A DNA stretch of 64,000 nt. Origin: Calliopsis andreniformis. Taxonomy: Eukaryota; Arthropoda; Insecta; Hymenoptera; Andrenidae. Below are positions 13,146 through 25,950 of this stretch, in pieces. Every line of letters starts with the position of its first letter. Positions within the stretch are counted from its first letter, which is position 1. Under the pieces are notes generated by a model that was not told the DNA's origin, ran no database searches, and was given only the letters and a program-made list of their open reading frames with translations. Where the stretch lies: assembly GCF_051401765.1 (NCBI RefSeq), contig NW_027480568.1, positions 248,001 to 312,000 on the forward strand, given 5' to 3'. Made by a program: the position numbers and the translations under genes.

Positions 13146-15980
13146 TTGAGGATTGAGGATTGAGGATTGAGGATTGAGGATTGAGGATTGAAGATTGAGG
13201 ATTGCGTATTGAGGATAGAACATTGAGGATTGAGGATTGAGTATTGAGGATTGAGGATTGAGGATTGAAGATTGAATATTGATGATTGAAGATTGAGGAT
13301 CGAGGATTGAGTGTTGTGGATTGAGGACGAGGACTGAGGGTTGAGTATTGATGTTTGAGGTCTGAGGATTGAGGATTGAGGATTGAGAATTGAGGATTGA
13401 GGATTGAGGATTGAAGATTGAGGATTGGGTTTTGAAGATTGAAGAATGAGGATTGAGGATTGAGGATTGAGGATTGAGGATTGAAGATTGAGTATTGAGG
13501 ATTGAATATTGAGGATTGAGGATTGAGGATTGAGCATTGAGGATTGAGGATTGCGGATAGAAGATTGAGGATTGGGTATTGCGGATTGAACATTGAGGAT
13601 TGAGGATTGAGGATTGAGGATTGAGGACTGAAGATTGAATATTGATGATTGAATATTGAGGATTGAGGATTGATGGTTGTGGATTGAGGACGAGGACTGA
13701 GGGTTGACTACTGCTGTTTGAGGTCTGAGGATTGAGGATTGAGGATTGAGAATTGAGGATTGAGGATTGAGGATTGAAGATTGAGAATTGGGTATTGAGG
13801 ATTGAAGAATGAGGATTGAGGATTGAGGATTGAGGATTGAGGATTGAAGACTGAGTGCTGAGGTTTGAGTGATGAGAATTGATGTTTGTGGATAGAGATT
13901 TGAAGATTGCAGATTGAGTATTGAGTATTGAAGACTGTGAATTGATGATATTCTCTTGAGGATTGAGGATTGACAACTGATTGTTGAGGACTGAGGGCTG
14001 AAGGTTGAGGATTCAGGATTGAGGATTCAGGACTGTTGATTGAGGATTGAGGATTGAGAATTGAAGATTGAGGATTGAGTATTGGGGGTTGTGGATTGAG
14101 GACGAGGACTGAGGGTTGAGTATTGATGTTTGAGGTCTGAGGATTGAGGGTTGAGGATTGAGAATAGAGGATTGAGGATTGAAGATTGAGGATTGGGTAT
14201 TGAGGATTGAAGAATGAGGATTGAGTACTGAGTATTGAGGATTGAGGATTGAAGATTGAGTATTGAGCATTGAATATTGACGATTGAGGATTGAGGATTG
14301 AGGATTGAGGATTGAGGATTGAGGATTGAGGATTGAAGATTGAGTATTGAGGATTGAAGATAGAGGATTGTGGATTGAGGATTGACGATTGAGGATTGAA
14401 GATTGAGGATTGAGGATTGAGGATTGAGGATTGAGGATTGAAGATTGAGGATTGGGTATTGAGGATTGAAGAATGAGGATTGAGTATTGAGTATTGAGGA
14501 CTGAGGATTGAAGATTGAGTATTGAGGATTGAAGATTGACGATTGAGTATTGATGATTGAGGATTAAGGATTGAGGATTGAGGATTGAGGATTGAGGATT
14601 GAGGATACAAGATTGAGTATTGAGGATTGAAGACTGAGGATTGAGGATTGAGGATTGAGGATTGAGGGTTGGAGATTGAGTACTGAGGATTGAAGATTAA
14701 GATTGACGATTGAGGATTGAGGATTGAGGATTGAGGATTGAGGATTGAGGATTGAAGATTGAGGATTGCGTATTGAGGATAGAACATTGAGGATTGAGGA
14801 TTGAGTATTGAGGATTGAGGATTGAGGATTGAAGATTGAATATTGATGATTGAAGATTGAGGATCGAGGATTGAGGGTTGTGGATTGAGGACGAGGACTG
14901 AGAGTTGAGTATTGATGTTTGAGGTCTGAGGATTGAGGATTGAGGATTGAGAATTGAGGATTGAGGATTGAGGATTGAAGATTGAGGATTGGGTGTTGAA
15001 GATTGAAGAATGAGGATTGAGGATTGAGGATTGAGGATTGAGGATTGAAGATTGAGTATTGAGGATTGAATATTGAGTATTGAGGATTGAGGATTGAGCA
15101 TTGAGGATTGAGGATTGCGGATAGAAGATTGAGGATTGGGTATTGCGGATTGAACATTGAGGATTGAGGATTGAGGATTGAGGATTGAGGACTGAAGATT
15201 GAATATTGATGATTGAATATTGAGGATTGAGGATTGATGGTTGTGGATTGAGGACGAGGACTGAGGGTTGAGTATTGCTGTTTGAGGTCTGAGAATTGAG
15301 GATTGAGGATTGAGAATTGAGGATTGAGGATTGAGGATTGAAGATTGAGAATTGGGTATTCAGGATTGAAGATTGAGGATTGAGGATTGAGGATTGAGTA
15401 TTGAGGATTGAAGACTGAGTGTTGAGGGTTGAGTGATGAGAATTGATGTTTGTGGATAGAGATTTGAAGATTGCAGATTGAGTATTGAGTATTGAAAACT
15501 GTGAATTGATGATATTCCCTTGAGGATTGAGGATTGACAACTGATTGTTGAGGACTGAGGGCTGAAGGTTGAGGATTCAGGATTGAGGATTCAGGATTGT
15601 AGATTGAGGATTGAGGATTGAGAATTGAAGATTGAGGATTGAGTATTGGCGGTTGTGGATTGAGGACGAGGACTGAGGGTTGAGTATTGATGTTTGAGGT
15701 CTGAGGATTGAGGGTTGAGGATTGAGAATTGAGGATTGAGGATTGAAGATTGAGGATTGGGTACTGAGGATTGAAGAATGAGGATTGAGTACTGAGTATT
15801 GAGGATTGAGGATTGAGGATTGAGGATTGAAGATTGAGGATTAGGTATTGAGGATTGAAGAATGAGGATTGAGTATTGAGTATTGAGGATTGAGGATTGA
15901 AGATTGAGTATTGAGGATTGAAGATTGACGATTGAGTATTGAGGATTGAGGATTGAGGATTGAGGATTGAGGATTGAGGA

Positions 15981-16092
15981 TTGAAGATTGAGTATTGGGT
16001 ATTGAAGATTGAGGATTGAGGATTGAGGATTGTGGATTGAAGATTGAGTATTGGGTATTGAAGATTGAGGATTGAGGATTGAGGATTGTGGA
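15981..16092 (+). repeat. 56-base subrepeat, two tandem copies
   Basis: The unit is eight heptamers: TTGAAGA, TTGAGTA, TTGGGTA, TTGAAGA, three TTGAGGA, TTGTGGA. Copies lie at 15981-16036 and 16037-16092. The same pair occurs in the other B blocks at 31213-31324, 51598-51709 and 63684-63795. The last begins with TTGATGA instead of TTGAAGA. Confidence 0.88.
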
Positions 16093-16249
16093 TTGAGGAT
16101 TGAAGATTGAGTACTGAGGATTGAAGATTAAGATTGAGGATTGAGGATTGAGGATTGAGGATTGAGGATTGAGGATTGAAGATTGAGTATTGAGGATTGA
16201 AGATTGAGGATTGAGGATTGAGGATTGAGGATTGAGGATTGAAGATTGA

Positions 16250-19200
16250 GGATTGGGTATTGAGGATTGAAGAATGAGGATTGAGGATTTAGGATTGAGT
16301 ATTGAAGATTGAAGATTGAGTATTGAGGATTGAAGGTTGAGGATTGTGGATTGAGGATTGAGGATTGAGGATTGAAAATTGAGGATTGGGGACTGAATGT
16401 TGAGGGTTGAATGATGAGAATTGATGTTTGTCGATAGAGATTTGAAGATTGCAGATTGAGTATTGAGTATTGAAAACTGTGAATTGATGATATTCTATTG
16501 AGGATTGAGGATTGACAACCGATTGTTGAGGACTGAGGGCTGAAGATTGAGGGCTCCGTATTGAGGATTCAGAATTGAAATTTGAGCACTGAGCATTGAG
16601 GATTGAAGATTGAGTATTGAGGATTGAAGATTGAGAATTGAGGATTGAGGATTGAGGATTGAGGGTGAGGGCTGAGGGTTGAGGGTTGAGGTTTGAGGAC
16701 TGAGGACTGAGGATTGAGGATTGAGAATTGAGGATTGAGGATCGAGGGTTGAAGATTGAGGATTGGGTATTGAGGATTGAAGAATGAGGATTGAGGATTG
16801 AGGATTGAGGATTGAGGATTGAAGATTGAGTATTGTGGATTGAAGATTGATGATCGAGGATTGAGAATTGAGGATTGAGTATTGAGGATTGAGGATTGAA
16901 GATTGAGTATTGAGGAATGAAAGTTGAGGATTGTGGATTGAGGATTGAGGATTGAGGAATGAATAGTGAGGATTGGGGACTGAGTGTTGAGGGCTGAATG
17001 ATGAGAATTGATGTTTGTGGATAGAGATTTGAAGATTGCAGATTGAGTATTGAGTATTGAAAACTGTGAATTGATGATATTCTATTGAGGATTGAGGATT
17101 GACAACTGATTGTTGAGGACTGAGGGCTGAAGCTTGAGGATTCAGGATTGAGGATTCAGGATTGAGGTTTGAGGAGAGAGGACTGAGGATAGAGGATTCA
17201 GGAATGAGAATTGAGGATTGAGGATTGAGGAGTGAAGATTGAGGATTGGCTGTTGAGGATTGAACATTGAGGATTGAGGATTGAGTATTGAGGATTGAGG
17301 ATTGAAGGTTGAATATTGATGAATGAAGATTGAGGATTGAGGATTGAGGGTTGTGGATTGAGAACGAGGACTGAGGGTTGAGTGTTGATGCCTGAGGTCT
17401 GAGGATTGAGGATTGAGGATTGCGTACTGAGGATTGAGGATTGAGGATTGAAGATTGAGGATTGGGTATTGAGGATTGAAGAATGAGGATTGAAGAATGA
17501 GGATTGGGGATTGAGTATTGAGGATTGAGGATTGAATATTGAGTATTGAGGATTGAATATTGAGGATTGAGGATTGAGGATTGAGGATTGAGGATTGATG
17601 TTTGAGGATTGAAGATTGAGTATTGAGGATTGAAGATTGAGGATTGAGTATTGAGGATTGAGGATTGAGGATTGAGGATTGAGGATTGAAGATTGAGGAT
17701 TGAGGATTGAGGATTGAGGATTGAGGGTTGTGGATTGAGGACGAGGACTGAGAGTTGAATATTTATGATTGAGGTCTGAGGATTGAGGATTGAGGATTGA
17801 GAATTGAGGATTGAGGATTGAGGATTGAAGATTGAGGATTGGGTATTGAGGATTGAGGATTGAAGATTGAGGATAGGGTATTGAGGATTGAAGAATGATG
17901 ATTGAGGATTGAAGAATGATGATTGAGGATTATGGATTGAGAATTGATGGTTGAATATTGAGTATTGAGGATTGAAGATCGACTATTGAGGATTGCGGAT
18001 TGAGGATTGAGGGCTGGGGATTGAGGATTGAAGATTGAGTATTGAGGATTGAAGGTTGAGGATTGTGGATTGAGGATTGAGGCTTGAATATTGAGGATTG
18101 GGGACTGAGTGTTGAGGGTTGAGTGATAAGGATTGATGTATGTGTATAGAGATTTGAAGATTGCAGGTTGAGTATTGAGTATTGAAAACTGTGAAATCAT
18201 GATATTCTATTGAGGATTGAGGATGGACCACTGATTGTTGAGGTCTGAGGGCTGAAGATTGAGGATTCAGGATTGAGGATTCAGGATTGAGGTTTGAGGA
18301 CTGAGGATTGAGGATTGAGGATTGAGGATTGAGGATTGAGGATTGAGAATTGAGGATTGAGGATTGAGGATTGAAGATTGAGGATTGGCTGTTGAGGATT
18401 GAACATTGAGGATTGAGGATTGAGGATTGAGGATTGAATATTGATGAATGAAGATTGAGGATTGAGGATTGAAGGTCGTGGATTGAGGACAAGGACTGAG
18501 GGTTGATTATTGATACTTGAGGCCAGAGGATTGAGGATTGAGGGTTGCGAATTGAGGATTGAGGATTTAAGATTGAGGATTGGGTATTGAGGATTGAAGA
18601 ATGAGGATTGAGGATTGAGGACAGAGGATTGAGGATTGAAGATTGAGTATTGAGGATTGAAGATTGACGATTGAGGATTGCGGATTGAGGATTGAGGATT
18701 GAGGATTTAGGATTGAGGATTGAGGATTGAGTATTGAGGATTGAAGATTGAGGATTGAGGATTGAGGATTGAGGATTGAAGATTAAGATTGAGGATTGAG
18801 GATTGAGGAGTGAGGATTGAGGATTGAGGATAGAAGATTGAGTATTGAGGATTGAAGATTGAGGATTGAGGATTGAGGATTGAGGATTGAGGATTGAAGA
18901 TTGAGTACTGAGGATTGAAGATTAAGATTGAGGGTTGAGGATTGAGGACTGAGGATGGAGGATTGAGGATTGAAGGTTCAGTATTGGGGATTGAAGATTG
19001 AGTATTGAGGATTGAGGATTGAACATTGAGGACTGAGTGTTGAGGGTTGAGTGATGAGAATTGATGTTTGTGGATAGAGATTTGAAGATTGCATATTGAG
19101 TATTGAGTATTGAAAACTGTGAATTGAGTATATTCTAGTGAGGATTGAGGATTGACAACTGATTGTTGAGGACTGAGGGCTGAAGATTGAGGGTTCCGTA

Positions 19201-22200
19201 TTGAGGATTCAGAATTGAAATTTGAGGATTGATGATTGAGGATTGAGGATTGAGGATTGAGGATTGGGGATTGAGGATTGAAGATTGAGTATTGAGGATT
19301 GAGGATTGAGGATTGAGGATTGAGGATTGAGGATTGAAGATTGAGGATAGGGTATTGAGGATTGAAGAATGATGATTGAGGATTGAGGATTGAGGATTGA
19401 GGATTGAATATTGAGTATTGAGGATTGAAGATAGACTATTGAGGATTGCGAATTGAGGATTGAGGGTTGGGGATTGAGGATTGAAGATTGAGTATTGAGG
19501 ATTGAAAGTTGAGGATTGTGGATTGAGGATTGAGGATTGAGGCTTGAATATTGAGGATTGGGGACTGAGTGTTGAAAGTTGAGTGATGAGAGTTGATGTC
19601 TGTGGATAGAGATTTGAAGATTGCAGGTTGAGTATTGAGTATTGTAAACTGTGAAATCATGATATTCTATTGAGGATTGAGGATGGACCACTGATTGTTG
19701 AGGACTGAGGGCTGAAGATTGAGGATTCAGGATTGAGGATTCAGGATTGAGGTTTGAGGACTGAGGATTGAGGATTGAGGATTGAGGATTGAGGATTGAG
19801 GATTGAGGATTGAAGCCTGAGGATCGGGTAAGTAGGATTGAACATTGAGGATTGAGGATTGAGGATTGATGATTGAGGATTGAGGATTGAAGACTGAGGA
19901 TTGGGTAATGAGGTTTGAACATTGAGGATTGAGGATTGAGGTTTGAGGAGTGAAGATTGAGGATTGAGGATTGAGAATTGAGGATCGAGGATTGAGGATT
20001 GAAGATTGAATATTGATGATTAAAGATTGAGGCTTGAGGATTGAGGGTTGTGGATTGAGGACGAGGACTGAGTGTTGAATATTGATGTCTGAGGTCTGAG
20101 GATTGAGGATTGAGAATTGAGAATTGAGGATTGAGGATTGAAGATTGAGGATTGGGTATTGAGGATTGACGAATGAGGATTGAGGATTGCGGATTGAGGA
20201 TTGAAGATTGAGTATTGAGGATTGAAGATTGAGGATTGAGTATTGAGGATTGAGGATTGGGGATTGAGGATTGCGAATTGAAGATTCAGTACTGAGGATT
20301 GAAGATTCAGAATTGAGGATGAGGATTGAACATTGAGTACTGAGTGTTGAGGGTTGAGTGATGAGAATTTATGTTTCTGGATAGAGATTTGAAGATTGCA
20401 GGTTGAGTATTGAGTATTGAAAACTGTGAATTGAGGATATTCTATTGAGGATTGAGGATTGACAACTGAATGTTGAGGACTGAGGGCTGAAGATTGAGGA
20501 TTCAGGATTGAGGATTCAGAATTGAGGTTTGAGGTCTGAGGATTGAGGATTGAAGATTGAGTATTGAGGATTGAAGACTGAGGATTGAGGATTGAGGATT
20601 GAGGATTGAGGATGAGGGCTGAGGGTTGAGGATTGAGGTTTGAGGACTAAGGACGGAGGATTGAGGATTCAATATTGAGGATTGAGGATTGAGGACTGAA
20701 GATTGAGGATTGGGTATTGAGGATTGAAGAATGAGGATTGAGGATTTAGGATTGAGTATTGAAGATTGAAGATTGAGAATTGTGGATTGAAGATTGACGA
20801 TCGAGGATTGAGAATTGAGGATTGAGTATTGAGGATTGAGGATTGAAGATTGAGTATTGAGGATTGAAGGTTGAGGATTGTGGATTGAGGATTGAGGATT
20901 GAGGATTGAAAATTGAGGATTGGGGACTGAATGTTGAGGGTTGAATGATGAGAATTGATGTTTGTAGATAGAGATTTGAAGATTGCAGATTGAGTATTGA
21001 GTATTGAAAACTGTGAATTGATGATATTCTATTGAGGATTGAGGATTGACAACCGATTGTTGAGGACTGAGGGCTGAAGATTGAGGGCTCCGTATTGAGG
21101 ATTCAGAATTGAAATTTGAGCACTGAGCATTGAGGATTGATAATTGAGTATTGAGGATTGAAGATTGAGAATTGAGGATTGAGGATTGAGGATTGAGGGT
21201 GAGGGCTGAGGGTTGAGGGTTGAGGTTTGAGGACTGAGGACTGAGGATTGAGGATTGAGAATTGAGGATTGAGGATCGAGGGTTGAAGATTGAGGATTGG
21301 GTATTGAGGATTGAAGAATGAGGATTGAGGATTGAGGATTGAGGATTGAGGATTGAAGATTGAGTATTGTGGATTGAAGATTGATGATCGAGGATTGAGA
21401 ATTGAGGATTGAGTATTGAGGATTGAGGATTGAAGATTGAGTATTGAGGAATGAAAGTTGAGGATTGTGGATTGAGGATTGAGGATTGAGGATTGAATAG
21501 TGAGGATAGGGGACTGAGTGTTGAGGGCTGAATGATGAGAATTGATGTTTGTGGATAGAGATTTGAAGATTGCAGATTGAGTATTGAGTATTGAAAACTG
21601 TGAATTGATGATATTCTATTGAGGATTGAGGATTGACAACTGATTGTTGAGGACTGAGGGGTGAAGCTTGAGGATTCAGGATTGAGTATTCAGGATTGAG
21701 GTTTGAGGAGAGAGGACTGAGGATAGAGGATTCAGGAATGAGAATTGAGGATTGAGGATTGAGGAATGAAGATTGAGGATTGGCTGTTGAGGATTGAACA
21801 TTGAGGATTGAGGATTGAGTATTGAGGATTGAGGATTGAAGGTTGAATATTGATGAATGAAAATTGAGGATTGAGGATTGAGGGTTGTGGATTGAGAACG
21901 AGGACTGAGGGTTGAGTGTTGATGCCTGAGGTCTGAGGATTGAGGATTGAGGATTGCGAACTGAGGATTGAGGATTGAGGATTGAAGATTGAGGATTGGG
22001 TATTGAGGATTGAAGAATGAGGATTGACGAATGAGGATTGGGGATTGAGTATTGAGGATTGAGGATTGAATATTGAGTATTGAGGATTGAATATTGAGGA
22101 TTGAGGATTGAGGATTGAGGATTGAGGATTGAGGTTTGAGGATTGAAGATTGAGTATTGAGGATTGAAGATTGAGGATTGAGGATTGAGGATTGAAGATT

Positions 22201-24430
22201 GAGGATTGAGGATTGAGGATTGAGGATTGAGGGTTGTGGATTGAGGACGAGGACTGAGGGTTGAATATTTATGATTGAGGTCTGAGGATTGAGGATTGAG
22301 GATTGGGAATTGAGGATTGAGGATTGAGGATTGAAGATTGAGGATTGTGTATTGAGGATTGATGATTGAGGATTGAAGATTGAGGATAGGGTATTGAGGA
22401 TTGAAGAATGATGATTGAGGATTGAAGAATGATGATTGAGGATTATGGATTGAGAATTGAGGGTTGAATATTGAGTATTGAGGATTGAAGATCGACTATT
22501 GAGGATTGCGGATTGAGGATTGAGGGCTGGGGATTGAGGATTGAAGATTGAGTATTGAGGATTGAAGGTTGAGGATTGTGGATTGAGGATTGAGGCTTGA
22601 ATATTGAGGATTGGGGACTGAGTGTTGAGGGTTGAGTGATAAGGATTGATGTATGTGTATAGAGATTTGAAGATTGCAGGTTGAGTATTGAGTATTGAAA
22701 ACTGTGAAATCATGATATTCTATTGGGGATTGAGGATGGACCACTGATTGTTGAGGTCTGAGGGCTGAAGATTGAGGATTCAGGATTGAGGATTCAGGAT
22801 TGAGGATTGAGGACAGAGGATTGAGGATTGAAGATTGAGTATTGAGGATTGAAGATTGACGATTGAGGATTGCTGATTGAGGATTGAGGATTGAGGATTT
22901 AGGATTGAGGATTGAGGATTGAGTATTGAGGATTGAAGATTGAGGATTGAGGATTGAGGATTGAGGATTGAAGATTAAGATTGAGGATTGAGGATTGAGG
23001 AGTGAGGATTGAGGATTGAGGATTGAAGATTGAGTATTGAGGATTGAAGATTGAGGATTGAGGATTGAGGATTGAGGATTGAGGATTGAAGATTGAGTAC
23101 TGAGGATTGAAGATTAAGATTGAGGGTTGAGGATTGAGGACTGAGGATGGAGGATTGAGGATTGAAGGTTCAGTATTGGGGATTGAAGATTGAGTATTGA
23201 GGATTGAGGATTGAACATTGAGGACTGAGTGTTGAGGGTTGAGTGATGAGAATTGATGTTTGTGGATAGAGATTTGAAGATTGCATATTGAGTATTGAGT
23301 ATTGAAAACTGTGAATTGAGTATATTCTATTGAGGATAGAGGATTGACAACTGATTGTTGAGGACTGAGGGCTGAAGATTGAGGGTTCCGTATTGAGGAT
23401 TCAGAATTGAAATTTGGGGATTGAGGATTGAGGATTGAGGATTGAGGATTGAGGATTGGGGATTGAGGATTGAAGATTGAGTATTGAGGATTGAGGATTG
23501 AGGATTGAGGATTGAGGATTGAGGATTGAAGATTGAGGATAGGGTATTGAGGATTGAAGAATGATGATTGAGGATTGAGGATTGAGGATTGAGGATTGAA
23601 TATTGAGTATTGAGGATTGAAGATAGACTATTGAGGATTGCGAATTGAGGATTGAGGGTTGGGGATTGAGGATTGAAGATTGAGTATTGAGGATTGAAGG
23701 TTGAGGATTGTGGATTGAGGATTGAGGATTGAGGCTTGAATATTGAGGATTGGGGACTGAGTGTTGAGTGTTGAGTGATGAGAGTTGATGTTTGTGGATA
23801 GAGATTTGAAGATTGCAGGTTGAGTATTGAGTATTGTAAACTGTGAAATCATGATATTCTATTGAGGATTGAGGATGGACCACTGATTGTTGAGGACTGA
23901 GGGCTGAAGATTGAGGATTCAGGATTGAGGATTCAGGATTGAGGTTTGAGGACTGAGGATTGAGGATTGAGGATTGAGGATTGAGGATTGAGGATTGAGG
24001 ATTGAAGCCTGAGGATCGGGTAAGTAGGATTGAACATTGAGGATTGAGGATTGAGGATTGATGATTGAGGATTGAGGATTGAAGACTGAGGATTGGGTAA
24101 TGAGGTTTGAACATTGAGGATTGAGGATTGAGGTTTGAGGAGTGAAGATTGAGGATTGAGGATTGAGAATTGAGGATCGAGGATTGAGGATTGAAGATTG
24201 AATATTGATGATTAAAGATTGAGGGTTGAGGATTGAGGGTTGTGGATTGAGGACGAGGACTGAGTGTTGAATATTGATGTCTGAGGTCTGAGGATTGAGG
24301 ATTGAGAATTGAGAATTGAGGATTGAGGATTGAAGATTGAGGATTGGGTATTGAGGATTGACGAATGAGGATTGAGGATTGCGGATTGAGGATTGAAGAT
24401 TGAGTATTGAGGATTGAAGATTGAGTATTG
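16250..24430 (+). repeat. Family A block A3, the longest A run
   Basis: Order is M1 (16489), M1 (17076), M2 (18201), M3 (19129), M2b (19661), M4 (20436), M1 (21023), M1 (21610), M2 (22714), M3 (23321), M2b (23853). M2 to M2 is 4,513 bases, which gives the family A period. From about 17.99 kb onward it is repeated as block A4 at +21,879. The left part matches A1 at about 5.4-7.6 kb. Confidence 0.87.
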
Positions 24431-25950
24431 AGGATTGAGGATTGAGAATTGAGGATTGAGTATTGAGGATTGAGGATTGACAACTGAATGTTTAGGACTG
24501 AGGGCTGAAGATTGAGGATTCAGGATTGAGGATTCAGAATTGAGGTTTGAGGTCTGAGGATTGAGGATTGAAGATTGAGTATTGAGGATTGAAGACTGAG
24601 GATTGAGGATTGAGGACTGAGGATTGAGGATGAGGGCTGAGGGTTGAGGATTGAGGTTTGAGGACTAAGGACGGAGGATTGAGGATTCAGAATTGAGGAT
24701 TGAGGATTGAGGATTGAAGATTGAGGATTGGGTATTGAGGATTGAAGGTTGAGGATTGTGGATTGAGGATTGAGGATTGAGGATTGAAAATTGAGGATTG
24801 GGGACTGAATGTTGAGGGTTGAATGATGAGAATTGATGTTTGTGGATAGAGATTTGAAGATTGCAGATTGAGTATTGAGTATTGAAAACTGTGAATTGAT
24901 GATATTCTATTGAGGATTGAGGATTGACAACTGATTGTTGAGGACTGAGGGCTGAAGCTTGAGGATTCTGGATTGAGGATTCAGGATTGAGGTTTGAGGA
25001 GAGAGGACTGAGGATTGAGGATTGAGGATTGAGGATTGAAGACTGAGGATTGAGGATTGAGGGTTGTGGATTGAGAACGAGGACTGAGGGTTGAGTGTTG
25101 ATGCCTGAGGTCTGAGGATTGAGGATTGAGGATTGCGAACTGAGGATTGAGGATTGAAGATTGAAGATTGAGGATTGGGTATTGAGTATTGAGGATTGAG
25201 GATTGAATATTGAGTATTGAGGATTGAGGATTGAGGATTGAGGATTGAAGATTGAGTATTGAGGATTGAGGATTGAGAATTGAGGATTGAGTATTGAGGA
25301 TTGAGGATTGAAGATTGAGTATTGAGGATTGAAGGTTGAGGATTGTGGATTGAGGATTGAAGGTTGAATATTGATGAATGAAGATTGAGGATTGAGGATT
25401 GAGGATTGAAGATTGAGGATTGGCTGTTGAGGATTGAAGATTGAGTATTGAGGATTGAAGGTTGAGGATTGTGGATTGAGGATTGAGGATTGAGGATTGA
25501 GGGTTGTGGATTGAGGACGAGGACTGAGGATTGAGGATTGAGGATTGAGGATTGAGGATTGAGGATTGAGGATTGAAGACTGAGGATTGGGTATTGAGAT
25601 TTGAGGATTGAGGATTGAGGATTGAGGTTTGAGGAGTGAAGATTGAGGATTGAGGATTGAGGATTGAGGATCGGGGATTGAGGATTGAAGATTGAATATT
25701 GATGATTAAAGATTGAGGGTTGAGGATTGAGGGTTGTGGATTGAGGACGAGGACCGAGTGTTGAATATTGATGTCTGAGGTCTGAGGATTGAGGATTGAG
25801 AATTGAGAATTGAGGATTGAGGATTGAAGATTGAGGATTGGGTATTGAGGATTGACGAATGAGGATTGAGGATTGCGGATTGATACTTGAAGATTGAGTA
25901 TTGAGGGTTGAAGATTGAGGATTGAGGATTGAGGATTGAGGATTGGGGAT
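24430..25950 (+). repeat. Rearranged A-to-B transition
   Basis: It starts with the truncated M4 remnant (24463-24510), then a TGAGGG cassette near 24.63 kb and an M1 (24901) whose surroundings match 11.7-12.2 kb at +13,026. At 25.2-25.95 kb there are short shuffled pieces with CGAGGA landmarks near 25.08, 25.52 and 25.75 kb. The sister junction at 46.3 kb lacks this segment, so it is an insertion here or a deletion there. Confidence 0.72.
24463..24510 (+). repeat. Truncated landmark module (right end of an M4)
   Basis: Units TTGACAA-CTGAATG-TTTAGGA-CTGAGGG-CTGAAG form the right end of an M4 module. To their left lie ordinary consensus-like units, with no ATATTC core and no left half. The equivalent place in the sister block (near 46507) has a complete M4. 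A deletion or unequal exchange therefore broke inside the module here. It is the only clear partial module I found. Confidence 0.85.

Larger units (their letters stand above)
12200..16250 (+). repeat. Family B partial block B1 (M5-M6 part)
   Basis: It contains M5 (13947) and M6 (15511). Matching sequence lies at +15,232 (M5 29179, M6 30743), beginning about 12.2 kb. The M4-M3 head of family B is absent. The stretch around 13.1-13.6 kb recurs 1,564 bases later at 14.7-15.1 kb, the same distance as M5 to M6, so the block contains an internal tandem pair. It ends with two 56-base subrepeats at 15981-16092. Confidence 0.85.

Noticed and set aside
13708..15540. 610-residue stop-free reading on the - strand (and many similar ones) as a repetitive protein gene
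   Set aside because: The heptamer has no stop in any - frame, so long readings are expected by arithmetic. The three frames give the same peptide, changes fall without regard to codon phase, ends are set by chance TTA, CTA or TCA variants, and there is no promoter, domain or unique sequence.
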